A stretch of DNA of 9,410 bases from NCBI GenBank assembly GCA_004554075.1, contig SFOB01000093.1, positions 1 to 9,410 on the forward strand, in the 5' to 3' direction. This document shows, piece by piece, positions 1-5,595 of this stretch (position 1 is the stretch's first letter; each line of letters opens with the position of its first letter). This stretch comes from Treponema sp. GTDB lineage: Bacteria > Spirochaetota > Spirochaetia > Treponematales > Treponemataceae. A program made the translations under genes and the position numbers. Under the pieces are notes generated by a model. The model was not told the DNA's origin and did not search any database. It was given only the letters and a program-made list of their open reading frames with translations.

Positions 1-336
1 GGGCATAGCGGGAATGTTCGCTCTTACTTGAAGGACATTCAGGGAACCTGGCAGGATAAAAAGTGGGATGCAGACTGGACTTTCTCTGCAGACGGAAAAA
101 TCGTGCTCACAAAAACAAGCACAGGCGAAGAAGTTTACACCTTCAAAGACGGCACTGTTCAGAACTTTAAAGTAAAGGCTGACACAACAGGTGTTTCAAT
201 TTCCTTCGACTGCAAAGACACCCAGCGCTCATACTCTTTCAAGAAAGGCCTCACCCTCGACGCCGACCTCGACATGGTAGTAGACCCAGAATGGACCAAA
301 GACGACTACGAAACTGTTATTAAGTTTAAGAGATAA
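1..336 (+). CDS. 3' end of an unrecognised protein with a lipocalin-like C-terminal domain (partial)
   Basis: The reading frame is already open at base 1 and closes at TAA 334-336, so this is the last 111 codons of a longer gene; the TTG at 28 is only an internal codon. The visible protein alternates short polar and aromatic strands (GTWQDKKWDADWTF, SADGKIVL, GEEVYTF, RSYSF, ETVIKFKR). This pattern suggests an all-beta domain resembling lipocalin-like 'GTW...F..DGK' domains, but I do not recognise a family and the N-terminus is missing. No membrane segment is visible. Codons such as GAC, GCC, CTC and AAG are common, as in valS at the other end of the window and unlike the AT-rich genes between, so it probably belongs to the core genome. 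It converges on the lipoprotein gene at 445-1248, with a hairpin terminator between them. Confidence 0.75.
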   Translation, partial: GHSGNVRSYLKDIQGTWQDKKWDADWTFSADGKIVLTKTSTGEEVYTFKDGTVQNFKVKADTTGVSISFDCKDTQRSYSFKKGLTLDADLDMVVDPEWTKDDYETVIKFKR

Positions 337-363
337 TTAACAGGATATAAAGCCTTTAAAATG

Positions 364-400
364 AAAAATCCGTTGGTTATGAAGACCAACGGATTTTTTT
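364..400 (+). terminator. Rho-independent, probably bidirectional terminator
   Basis: A perfect 14-bp stem pairs 364-377 (AAAAATCCGTTGGT) with 385-398 (ACCAACGGATTTTT) across a 7-nt loop, ending in a run of seven T at 394-400. On the minus strand the same hairpin is followed by TTTTT, so it can also end the convergent lipoprotein transcript arriving from 445. Confidence 0.9.
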
Positions 401-404
401 CTCT

Positions 405-435
405 TGTCATCCTCGGGCTTGACCCGGGGAGCTGA
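405..435. repeat. REP-like palindrome
   Basis: TCCTCGGG (410-417) pairs with CCCGGGGA (423-430), with one G-T pair, around the loop CTTGA. The context GTCATCCTCGGGCTTGACCC is of a type I remember as a dispersed extragenic palindrome in several bacterial genomes. It sits between the terminator and the 3' end of the lipoprotein gene and is much more GC-rich than its surroundings. Only one copy is in the window, so its repeat status is from memory. Confidence 0.55.
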
Positions 436-444
436 TTTGACAAA

Positions 445-1248
445 TTATTCTTCAATTTCTTCGGCATTAAGTGTGCCGAGAACAGAGTCCTTGTCAGTTG
501 CAAAATTTGCAATCAATTTATTTCCCTTAGAAACACTACCATAGCAAGCAATTCCGCCAACTGCGTATGTGCCTTTTACACCATCTTTCTTTAATTCTTT
601 TGTTTTAGCAGGAGTGATAGCTTTCATTTTAGCATCAACAGAAACTTTTTTGTTGTTGATATAAACTGTATAAATTCCTGGAGTTTCCTGTTCGATTTTT
701 ACAGTAAATTCATATTTGCCATCATTTGTCAGTGTAGGTGTAATTCCGACAGATGACCATGGCTTATAATTTACACCTGAAGCTTTGCCATCAAGTGATG
801 TAAAGTCATCTGAAATAGCGCTGTCATCTGTGTCTAATGAAGCAGCTTTTCCTTTTTCAATATTTTCATATTTTTCAACATAATATCCAGCAGTAGGTGA
901 GATTCCTATTAATATGAAATCTACAGTATTTCCAGTTTCTGATTTATTTAAATTAAAAATAAGACCTGTTGTAGCGACACCGGATGACATATTACTGTTG
1001 TCATAATCGATTGAAACTTTAGTTGTCAATTCTGCACAGGCTTCAAATGATGAAAGTTCTTCCCAAAAGCGACGATATTTTGTGTTACAAGGTTTTTTTG
1101 TGTTTTCTGGTGTAGCATCTACAGTCATATCTTTATTGTATTTGCTGCCAGAAGTAGAACCTGTTCCAGCACCAAATTTACAACTTGCTAATCCCATAAC
1201 TACTGCAACAGCAGCTAAGCCTAATAAAGTTTTTCTTACTAATTTCAT
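445..1248 (-). CDS. Secreted lipoprotein, paralog 1 (AEEIEE-tailed family)
   Basis: The 267-residue protein starts with a lipoprotein signal: positive MKLVRK, a hydrophobic stretch to about residue 19, and lipobox L-A-S-C with Cys23 as the lipidation site. After processing it should be anchored to a membrane facing the periplasm or the surface. The mature part begins with a Gly/Ser/Thr-rich linker. It then has the core shared with the other two paralogs here: G-x-I-F-x-L, then VDFILIGI, then YYVEKYENI (about residues 97-133). The protein ends NAEEIEE. Compared with the paralogs it lacks the W-(K/E)-F segment just before the tail. The start is supported by AGGAGA about 7 nt upstream and by the matching N-terminus of the paralogs. 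It is divergent from 1599-2426 and convergent with the partial gene at 1-336. I do not recognise a named family, and function is unknown. Confidence 0.85.
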   Translation of the reverse strand: MKLVRKTLLGLAAVAVVMGLASCKFGAGTGSTSGSKYNKDMTVDATPENTKKPCNTKYRRFWEELSSFEACAELTTKVSIDYDNSNMSSGVATTGLIFNLNKSETGNTVDFILIGISPTAGYYVEKYENIEKGKAASLDTDDSAISDDFTSLDGKASGVNYKPWSSVGITPTLTNDGKYEFTVKIEQETPGIYTVYINNKKVSVDAKMKAITPAKTKELKKDGVKGTYAVGGIACYGSVSKGNKLIANFATDKDSVLGTLNAEEIEE

Positions 1249-1318
1249 AGTAACATCTCCTGATTGTTTCCGTTCTCAACGGAAGTTTTCTTATCTGCGA
1301 AATAAAACGGTGGTTTAA
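1249..1318 (-). promoter_or_regulatory. Leader of lipoprotein 1: conserved box plus hairpin
   Basis: Read on the minus strand, the box TTTAAACCACCGTTTT then ATTTCGCA (plus positions 1296-1318) matches the leader boxes of the other two lipoprotein genes. It is followed by a perfect 7-bp hairpin TTCCGTT-CTC-AACGGAA (1268-1284, plus-strand reading) and then the ribosome binding site CAGGAG (plus 1257-1262) before the ATG at 1248. The hairpin sequence differs from that of the other two leaders, but the box-hairpin-RBS order is the same. Confidence 0.6.
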
Positions 1319-1512
1319 AATACGTATTATTCTTTTGTTAGCAATATCTAAAAGTTAGAATAATTATTGTATAAAGCTTCAAAAATGACCGTTTTTACAT
1401 ATTTTTTCTTTTATAAGAAATGCATTTATATAGTAGAAAATGCATATATGCAAAGGAAAAATGACTTGCAAAAATGCTCTAAGAGGCTTATCATTAACTA
1501 AATTTGTGCGAA
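1319..1512. promoter_or_regulatory. Divergent promoter region between two lipoprotein genes
   Basis: About 194 bp of AT-rich DNA lies between the two leader boxes. It holds the perfect 12-bp palindrome TGCATATATGCA at 1441-1452 and another ATGCAT at about 1420-1425, which could be an operator. A good rightward promoter is listed separately. No convincing leftward -35/-10 pair was found for the gene at 445-1248. No coding sequence is seen. Confidence 0.45.
1466..1494 (+). promoter_or_regulatory. Candidate sigma70 promoter for lipoprotein 2
   Basis: TTGCAA (1466-1471) and TATCAT (1489-1494) are separated by 17 bp. Transcription would begin near 1501 and give a leader of nearly 100 nt that includes the conserved box and hairpin before the ATG at 1599. 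Confidence 0.5.
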
Positions 1513-1598
1513 TTAAACCACCGTTTTTTTCGCACACAAAAACTACCCCCGCGCATACAGGAGAAATAAAACGCGGGAAAAACTAAGGAGAAGTTACT
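1513..1598 (+). promoter_or_regulatory. Leader of lipoprotein 2: conserved box plus hairpin
   Basis: The box AAACCACCGTTTTTTTCGCA lies at 1515-1534. A 6-bp GC stem CCCGCG (1548-1553) / CGCGGG (1572-1577) follows; its 18-nt loop contains ACAGGAGA, a Shine-Dalgarno-like sequence without a start codon at the right distance. The working site is AAGGAG (1585-1590), 8 nt before ATG 1599. The whole block, including the stem and the decoy site, is nearly identical to the leader of the lipoprotein gene at 4458-5351. Confidence 0.65.
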
Positions 1599-2426
1599 AT
1601 GAAAATGGTAAAGAAAATTTTGTTGGGATTAGCTGCAACTGCATCTATAATGGCTCTTTTTGGTTGTAAAATGAATGATGATCCAGAAAACGCTATTAAG
1701 GGATTCAATAACAACTATTCTATTGATTATACAAATGAAACAGGTAATGAATATAGAGCTTATGAGTCAACTAACTTTAAGCACGCTGGTGCTCTTGTAA
1801 AAATCAAAATTGATAACGCTGCAGATTGTGGCAACAGTAAAATGGGTGTAATTTTTGAATTAAAGGATAATGAAACAAATAAAAAAGCTGTGGATTTTTA
1901 CATTATTGGTGTTGGTACAAATAACAGTCAATATAACTTTTATGTTTCAAAATACACTAGTATAGTTAATATTCGTGATAAGAATTTTGGTGCACCATCA
2001 AACGGATCTGAAGGTCCAAATGGTGAAAAAGAAGTTGAATATATTCCATTGTCAGGTACTAAAATCAGTGATTTACCAGAGGAATTTTATGTTTATTGTA
2101 AAGCAAAAATTGATGGAAGTTATGAATTTGCTTTATTGAAGGGTACTCCAACTGATAGTACAAAAATGGATATAGATAAAATAGATATTACTGATTTACC
2201 TTCCGGTGTAGAACTTATTACTTTACCTACATCTACTAAGAAGAATGGTTGTACAATTTCAGGTAATATAGGAAAAATTCCAAACGTATTTGATGCAGTA
2301 ACCAAAGATTCTGATATTCAACAGAACAAACTTGCTCTCTATGCAAGAATTGACAAAGATGCAACTCTAAAAGGAAGCTGGAAATTCTGTGGAACATATT
2401 TGGAAGCTGAAGAAGTAGAAGAATAA
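1599..2426 (+). CDS. Secreted lipoprotein, paralog 2 (AEEVEE-tailed family)
   Basis: This is a 275-residue lipoprotein. The signal peptide MKMVKK...LFGC puts the lipidated cysteine at residue 23, as in both paralogs, and its first ten residues are identical to those of the gene at 4458-5351. The shared core is visible as MGVIFELKDN, VDFYIIGVG and FYVSKYTSI (roughly residues 84-131). The C-terminal block reads LKGSWKFCGTYLEAEEVEE, matching LTGKWEFSAIKKEAEEIEE of paralog 3. Outside these blocks the sequence is strongly diverged, suggesting an old duplication. The start has a strong RBS (AAGGAG, 8-nt spacing). A hairpin terminator follows and then an Rpn nuclease gene with its own promoter, so it is probably monocistronic. 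Location is likely periplasmic or surface; no biochemical role can be assigned. Confidence 0.87.
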   Translation: MKMVKKILLGLAATASIMALFGCKMNDDPENAIKGFNNNYSIDYTNETGNEYRAYESTNFKHAGALVKIKIDNAADCGNSKMGVIFELKDNETNKKAVDFYIIGVGTNNSQYNFYVSKYTSIVNIRDKNFGAPSNGSEGPNGEKEVEYIPLSGTKISDLPEEFYVYCKAKIDGSYEFALLKGTPTDSTKMDIDKIDITDLPSGVELITLPTSTKKNGCTISGNIGKIPNVFDAVTKDSDIQQNKLALYARIDKDATLKGSWKFCGTYLEAEEVEE

Positions 2427-2447
2427 TCTATTTCGTAAACTATAAGC

Positions 2448-2478
2448 AAAAAGCTCCGCTTAACATGCGGAGCTTTGT
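2448..2478 (+). terminator. Hairpin terminator (GCTCCGC type)
   Basis: AAAGCTCCGC (2450-2459) pairs with GCGGAGCTTT (2467-2476) around a 7-nt loop. The T-run is short (TTT, then GTCATTT). The same stem recurs at 3480-3512 and 4403-4438. Confidence 0.75.
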
Positions 2479-2510
2479 CATTTAACGAAAAAAAGTATAA
2501 AAATTTTTTC

Positions 2511-2594
2511 AAAATTTCGCAGAAAAGTGCAACGTTTGTCTAATTATATAGTGTAGAATTTTTTTTCTAACACTAAATTTTTCAGGAGACAAAT
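2511..2594 (+). promoter_or_regulatory. Promoter region and RBS of Rpn gene 1
   Basis: TTTCGCAGAAAA (2515-2526) also precedes the other two Rpn genes. Downstream is GTCTA then TTATATAGT; TATAGT (2547-2552) is the likely -10, and no good -35 is visible. The RBS is CAGGAGA (2583-2589), just before ATG 2595. The 60 bp from the preceding terminator arm to this motif resemble 3501-3558. Confidence 0.45.
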
Positions 2595-3407
2595 ATGCAA
2601 AAACCATTTGAGGAATTAACTTTTTCTGACGACTGGATGTTTCAGAAGGTTTTACATGATCCGGAAATATGTGCGGAACTAGTTGAACGTCTGTTACACA
2701 TTAATGTAGGTCATGTAGAATATCCGGAGCTGGAAAAGGTAATAGAACCTTTTTATACCAGTAAAGGAGTTAGGTTGGATGTCTATCTTAAGGATTCAGA
2801 CAAAGTGATAGACATAGAGTTGCAGTCTTATCCTATGGAGGCTCTTGGAAAACGTATACGATATTACGAATCTATGCTAAATATGGATTCTTTGATGAAG
2901 GGACAGGATTATACCTTGCTTAAGGATAGTTATATCGTTTTTATCTGTACTCATAATCCATTTAAGGATGAGAACGAAAACTGTTATGAACTTCCTTGTT
3001 ATACTTTCCGAAATATCTGCGAAGAAAATAATGCCGTAGATTTAAATGACAAATCATTCAAAGTAATTTATAATGCAAATGCATATGAAAAAGCAGAGGA
3101 TAAGAAAATTCGTGAATTACTTCGCTTTATTCATACTCAGGAACCTGGAGAAGATGCTTTTAATAAACGTCTTTTCAAACATGTAGAAAAGATTAAAGAG
3201 AATGAAAAATTCAGGAGTGAATACGCTGCTATGAATTTACATGATCAAGATATTATAAGAGCCGCAAAGAAAGAAACTGCTGTGGAAAATGCTGTTACTG
3301 CAGTAAGAAGTTTTAACGTAGCTCCTGAAGTTGCTGCTCAAAAAATGAATGCTCCTCTGGATCTTGTATTAGAACGCTTGAAAACTGAACAGAAGAAGCA
3401 AGAGTAA
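2595..3407 (+). CDS. Rpn-family PD-(D/E)XK nuclease / putative transposase (TIGR01784/PF12784 type)
   Basis: The intact 270-residue protein has the layout of the family annotated as 'Rpn family recombination-promoting nuclease/putative transposase'. The N-terminus reads FSDDWMFQKVLHDPEICAELVERLL, typical of that group. The nuclease core follows: GVRLDVY with Asp62, then IDIELQ with Glu75 and Gln77, the D...E-x-Q variant of PD-(D/E)XK, and KRIRYYESML, the usual helix after the core. The last 80 residues are charged and helical (KKETAVENAVTAVRSF, then APLDLVLERL). Characterised relatives (E. coli RpnA-E) are Mg/Ca-dependent DNA endonucleases that stimulate RecA-independent recombination, and newer work links them to phage defence. 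The protein is from a different branch of the family than the two Rpn genes downstream. It has its own promoter. The start is backed by CAGGAGA at 2583-2589. Confidence 0.88.
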   Translation: MQKPFEELTFSDDWMFQKVLHDPEICAELVERLLHINVGHVEYPELEKVIEPFYTSKGVRLDVYLKDSDKVIDIELQSYPMEALGKRIRYYESMLNMDSLMKGQDYTLLKDSYIVFICTHNPFKDENENCYELPCYTFRNICEENNAVDLNDKSFKVIYNANAYEKAEDKKIRELLRFIHTQEPGEDAFNKRLFKHVEKIKENEKFRSEYAAMNLHDQDIIRAAKKETAVENAVTAVRSFNVAPEVAAQKMNAPLDLVLERLKTEQKKQE

Positions 3408-3460
3408 CTATTCTATAAATCTAAAAAAATCTAGGGAAATTAGTAATATTCTTTGCGCAT

Positions 3461-3512
3461 TAATGCATAGAAAAAAAACAAAGAGCTCCACTGATTGAAA
3501 GCGGAGCTTTTT
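3461..3512 (+). terminator. Terminator, with a possible remnant of an Rpn gene 3' end
   Basis: An imperfect hairpin pairs 3480-3492 with 3500-3512 (AAAGAGCTCC / GGAGCTTTTT with one G-T pair) and ends in TTTTT. Just before it, ATTAATGCATAGA (3460-3472) followed by an A-run looks like the end of the Rpn genes at 4402 and 6465, both of which finish ...GTAAATGCATAG. It lies some 55 bp beyond the stop of Rpn gene 1, so it may be the left-over tail and terminator of a deleted Rpn copy. Confidence 0.6.
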
Positions 3513-3540
3513 CATTTAATGAAAATTTTATAATTTTTTC

Positions 3541-3638
3541 CTCAAATTTCGCAGAAAATCGCATATTAAGTCTACTTTATGTATAGAGAAATTTATTAGC
3601 CGCCGGAAGTTTCTCAAAATCATTTTAAGAGGTTTTAT
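3541..3638 (+). promoter_or_regulatory. Promoter region of the broken Rpn gene 2
   Basis: TTTCGCAGAAAA (3547-3558), TCGCAT (3559-3564) as a weak -35, a 17-bp spacer and TATAGA (3582-3587) as -10. An inverted repeat GAGAAATTT (3586-3594) / AAGTTTCTC (3607-3615) overlaps the -10. The RBS is AAGAGG (3627-3632). The region is nearly identical to 5498-5595, ahead of Rpn gene 3. Confidence 0.5.
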
Positions 3639-4402
3639 ATGGAGCAAACATCAAACAATGCAGGAATTGTAAAAACACAAACAAAGGTATATGACCACCT
3701 TTTTATCGCAATTTTTGGAAAGGATTCTGAGCGCAGTAAACGCTGGCGACTGGAGCTATATAATGCATTGAACAATACAAACGGGGATTCTTTTATTTTG
3801 CTCAGTTGTATCAGAAATACATTGATTCAAAACGGGAACTAATTGGAACCAGTACACTTATCAAGATTCCAAATCCAAGCTACATCGTCTTTTATAATGG
3901 AGATACAGGACGTGATGCAGATTATGAGCTAAAACTTTCAGATGCCTTTATAAACGAAGATAAAAGCGGTAAATTTGAGTGGACTGCACGTGTACTTAAT
4001 GTTAATAAAGAATACAATTTATCACTTCAAAAAAAGTGTAAACCGTTGTATGATTACATACAGTTTGTAAGCAGAATTAATGAAAACAAAGAAAACGGTA
4101 TGACAATAGAAGAAGCTGTTGATGAAGCCGTAGACTGGGCTTGCGAACAGAATCTTCTGGAAGGCTATATAATGGAGCAGAAAGCGGAGGTTAAGATGAA
4201 CTTACTCACAGAATATGATGAAGAAGCATACATCCGAATCTGGCGCAGGGATGGCATTATTCAGGGCAAACAAGAGCAAGCTATAGAAACTGCTAAAAAA
4301 ATGTTATCTGATGAACTTTCTCCCGATAAAGTTTCTCATTATTCCGGCCTTCCTCTTGAGGAAATACTAGAACTTCAGAAGCAGATTTCTGTAAATGCAT
4401 AG
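3639..4402 (+). pseudogene. Rpn-family nuclease gene, core deleted and frameshifted
   Basis: The gene begins in one frame (3639-3842: MEQTS...VYDHLFIAIFGKD...LELYNALNN), which matches residues about 8-34 of the intact gene at 5596. It continues in another frame from about 3806 (LYQKYIDSKRELI...KIPNPSYIVFYNG...ELKLSDAF...SVNA), which matches that protein from about residue 95 to its end. Roughly 50-55 residues between them are gone, including the catalytic Asp and the E-x-Q pair (D62, E76, Q78 in the intact copy), and the frame shifts near 3800-3806. A functional nuclease is therefore not expected. The fragment FIL just before the junction may be a leftover of the core. Promoter, RBS and terminator are still in place, and the 3' part remains open with an internal start at 4196 (separate entry). 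Confidence 0.85.
4196..4402 (+). CDS. Candidate intragenic RpnS-like small protein inside the broken Rpn gene
   Basis: An ATG at 4196, in frame with the surviving 3' part of the pseudogene, follows GGAGGT (4186-4191), a full 6-base match to the anti-Shine-Dalgarno, with the A of ATG 5 nt after the final G of GGAGG. It would give a 68-residue protein (MNLLTEYDEE...LELQKQISVNA), rich in Glu/Lys and probably helical. It aligns with the C-terminal product proposed for the Rpn gene at 5596-6465. In E. coli Rpn loci, a small C-terminal product translated from inside the gene (RpnS) blocks the full-length nuclease. If the same holds here, this locus could still make the antitoxin although its toxin is destroyed. 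GGAG.. encodes conserved Glu-Val residues, so the site could be coincidental. Confidence 0.45.
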   Translation: MNLLTEYDEEAYIRIWRRDGIIQGKQEQAIETAKKMLSDELSPDKVSHYSGLPLEEILELQKQISVNA

Positions 4403-4438
4403 ACAAAAAAGCTCCGCAAGTCAGCGGAGCTTTTTTGT
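4403..4438 (+). terminator. Strong bidirectional terminator (GCTCCGC type)
   Basis: A perfect 15-bp stem pairs ACAAAAAAGCTCCGC (4403-4417) with GCGGAGCTTTTTTGT (4424-4438) around AAGTCA. A- and T-runs on both sides let it work in both directions, serving the Rpn pseudogene and the convergent lipoprotein gene ending at 4458. It starts at the base right after the pseudogene stop. Confidence 0.92.
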
Positions 4439-4457
4439 TTTTCAGGTTAAAGAAGAA

Positions 4458-5351
4458 CTATTCTTCGATTTCTTCAGCTTCCTTCTTAATTGCTGAGAAC
4501 TCCCATTTTCCTGTAAGAGTCTGGCCACCATAAACAGTTGCATAGAATCCCTGTTCTGTTTGTGGAAGTTCAGTAGTAAATGCTGTATTTGTTGTAGTTA
4601 CTGTTGCATATGCAAGTTTATATTCGCTATGATCATATGTTAACTTATTATTTCCTGTACCTTTTGTTCTTCCTGGATCATTATAATAGAAATTAACAGT
4701 ATATGTACCTGCAGTTCCATTGCGGCCTTCTGTTCCATCTCCAAGATTTGCAACTAATTCAACCCAGGTATCAATTTCATTTTCTCTTCCCAATGCTTTA
4801 TTTGCGGCTAATGTAGCTTCAACATCTGCTGGACGTGCAAGAATTTTTCCAAAGTTACCATCTGCAGAACCCCATCCGTAATCATAAGAAGCTGAAATTG
4901 GGTTTGCTTTAGTACCGTTTAATTTCATAAAGCCTGAACCTGTTTCCAGTGTTTCTGGATCAACATTTTTATATGTTTCAACATAAGCAGATGCAAAATG
5001 TTTTCCATCCGAATCAGTTTTAATTCTTAATCCTGCAATTGTAAAACTTACTGATTTATCAGTTTCCTCTTTGTAATCAAAAATATATCCCATAACACCA
5101 TCGCAACTTGTGCCATTAATTGTATTTGTTATTTTACAAATTGCATCTGTATGTTTTGTCTGGAGTGTTTTGAATCCACGAGAAACATCTGTAGTGCTTT
5201 CATTTGTTTCATCTACTGTTGCTTTACTGCTTCCGAGGGGTACTTTAATCATGCTCTCATTGCCACCTTTTTTTCTCAAGCCACATCCTGCAAGTGACAA
5301 TACGGCTGCTGCAGTAACTATTCCCAACAAAATTTTCTTTACCATTTTCAT
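4458..5351 (-). CDS. Secreted lipoprotein, paralog 3 (AEEIEE-tailed family)
   Basis: The frame is open further upstream, to an ATG at 5501, but the start chosen is 5351. There AAGGAGAAGTTACT precedes the ATG exactly as in paralog 2, and the protein begins MKMVKKILLG with a proper lipoprotein signal (LAGC, Cys23). The upstream extension would bury the signal peptide and consists of translated leader. The protein is 297 residues. The core blocks are MGYIFDYKEE, VSFTIAGLRI and AYVETYKNV; the end is LTGKWEFSAIKKEAEEIEE. It is the longest of the three, with an insert around SYDYGWGSADGNFGKI and a Gly/Asn-rich stretch (GDGTEGRNGTAGTYTVNFYY). It is divergent from Rpn gene 3. It should be lipid-anchored outside the cytoplasm; function is unknown. 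Confidence 0.87.
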   Translation of the reverse strand: MKMVKKILLGIVTAAAVLSLAGCGLRKKGGNESMIKVPLGSSKATVDETNESTTDVSRGFKTLQTKHTDAICKITNTINGTSCDGVMGYIFDYKEETDKSVSFTIAGLRIKTDSDGKHFASAYVETYKNVDPETLETGSGFMKLNGTKANPISASYDYGWGSADGNFGKILARPADVEATLAANKALGRENEIDTWVELVANLGDGTEGRNGTAGTYTVNFYYNDPGRTKGTGNNKLTYDHSEYKLAYATVTTTNTAFTTELPQTEQGFYATVYGGQTLTGKWEFSAIKKEAEEIEE

Positions 5352-5436
5352 AGTAACTTCTCCTTTATTTTTCCCGCGGTTTTCTCCTGTATACGCGGGA
5401 GTAGTTTTTTGTGTGCGAAAAAAACGGTGGTTTAAT
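5352..5436 (-). promoter_or_regulatory. Leader of lipoprotein 3: conserved box plus hairpin
   Basis: On the minus strand the box AAACCACCGTTTTTTTCGCA (plus 5414-5433) is followed by CACACAAAAA, then a stem formed by plus 5394-5399 and 5373-5378 (CCCGCG / CGCGGG) with ACAGGAGA in its loop, and then the true RBS AAGGAG. It is nearly the same sequence as 1510-1598. A clear -10/-35 for this gene was not identified; it should lie upstream, between about 5437 and 5480. Confidence 0.62.
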
Positions 5437-5497
5437 TCAAATATTCTTTTATTCGAGGAGAAGTAAAATAATCGCATTTTTTTTTCTAACTTTTTTT

Positions 5498-5595
5498 CCA
5501 AAATTTCGCAGAAAATCGTATAACTAGTCTACTTTATATATAGAGAATTTTATTGGCCACCGGAAATTTCTCAAATTCATTTTAAGAGGTTTTAT
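5498..5595 (+). promoter_or_regulatory. Promoter region of Rpn gene 3
   Basis: TTTCGCAGAAAA (5504-5515), TCGTAT (5516-5521) as a weak -35, a 17-bp spacer and TATAGA (5539-5544) as -10. The inverted repeat GAGAATTTT (5543-5551) / AAATTTCTC (5564-5572) overlaps the -10, with GGCCACCGG between the arms. The RBS AAGAGG (5584-5589) is 6 nt before the ATG and weaker than the internal site at 6248-6253. Confidence 0.5.

Noticed and set aside
1082..1318. Plus-strand open frame over the start of lipoprotein 1
   Set aside because: It is antisense to the signal peptide region and its stretch of hydrophobic residues is the mirror of that coding sequence.
3213..3407. Intragenic start (ATG 3231) in Rpn gene 1
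   Set aside because: AGGAG is 13 nt from the ATG, too far for a normal RBS, so there is no support like that in the other two Rpn genes.
3806..4402. A separate gene starting at TTG 3806
   Set aside because: There is no RBS, and the protein aligns with the middle and end of the Rpn gene at 5596, so it is the 3' fragment of a frameshifted gene; only the internal ATG at 4196 has a good RBS.
5352..5501. Upstream start giving a 347-residue form of lipoprotein 3
   Set aside because: It would put 50 residues before the signal peptide; the extension is the conserved non-coding leader and the RBS matches the start at 5351.
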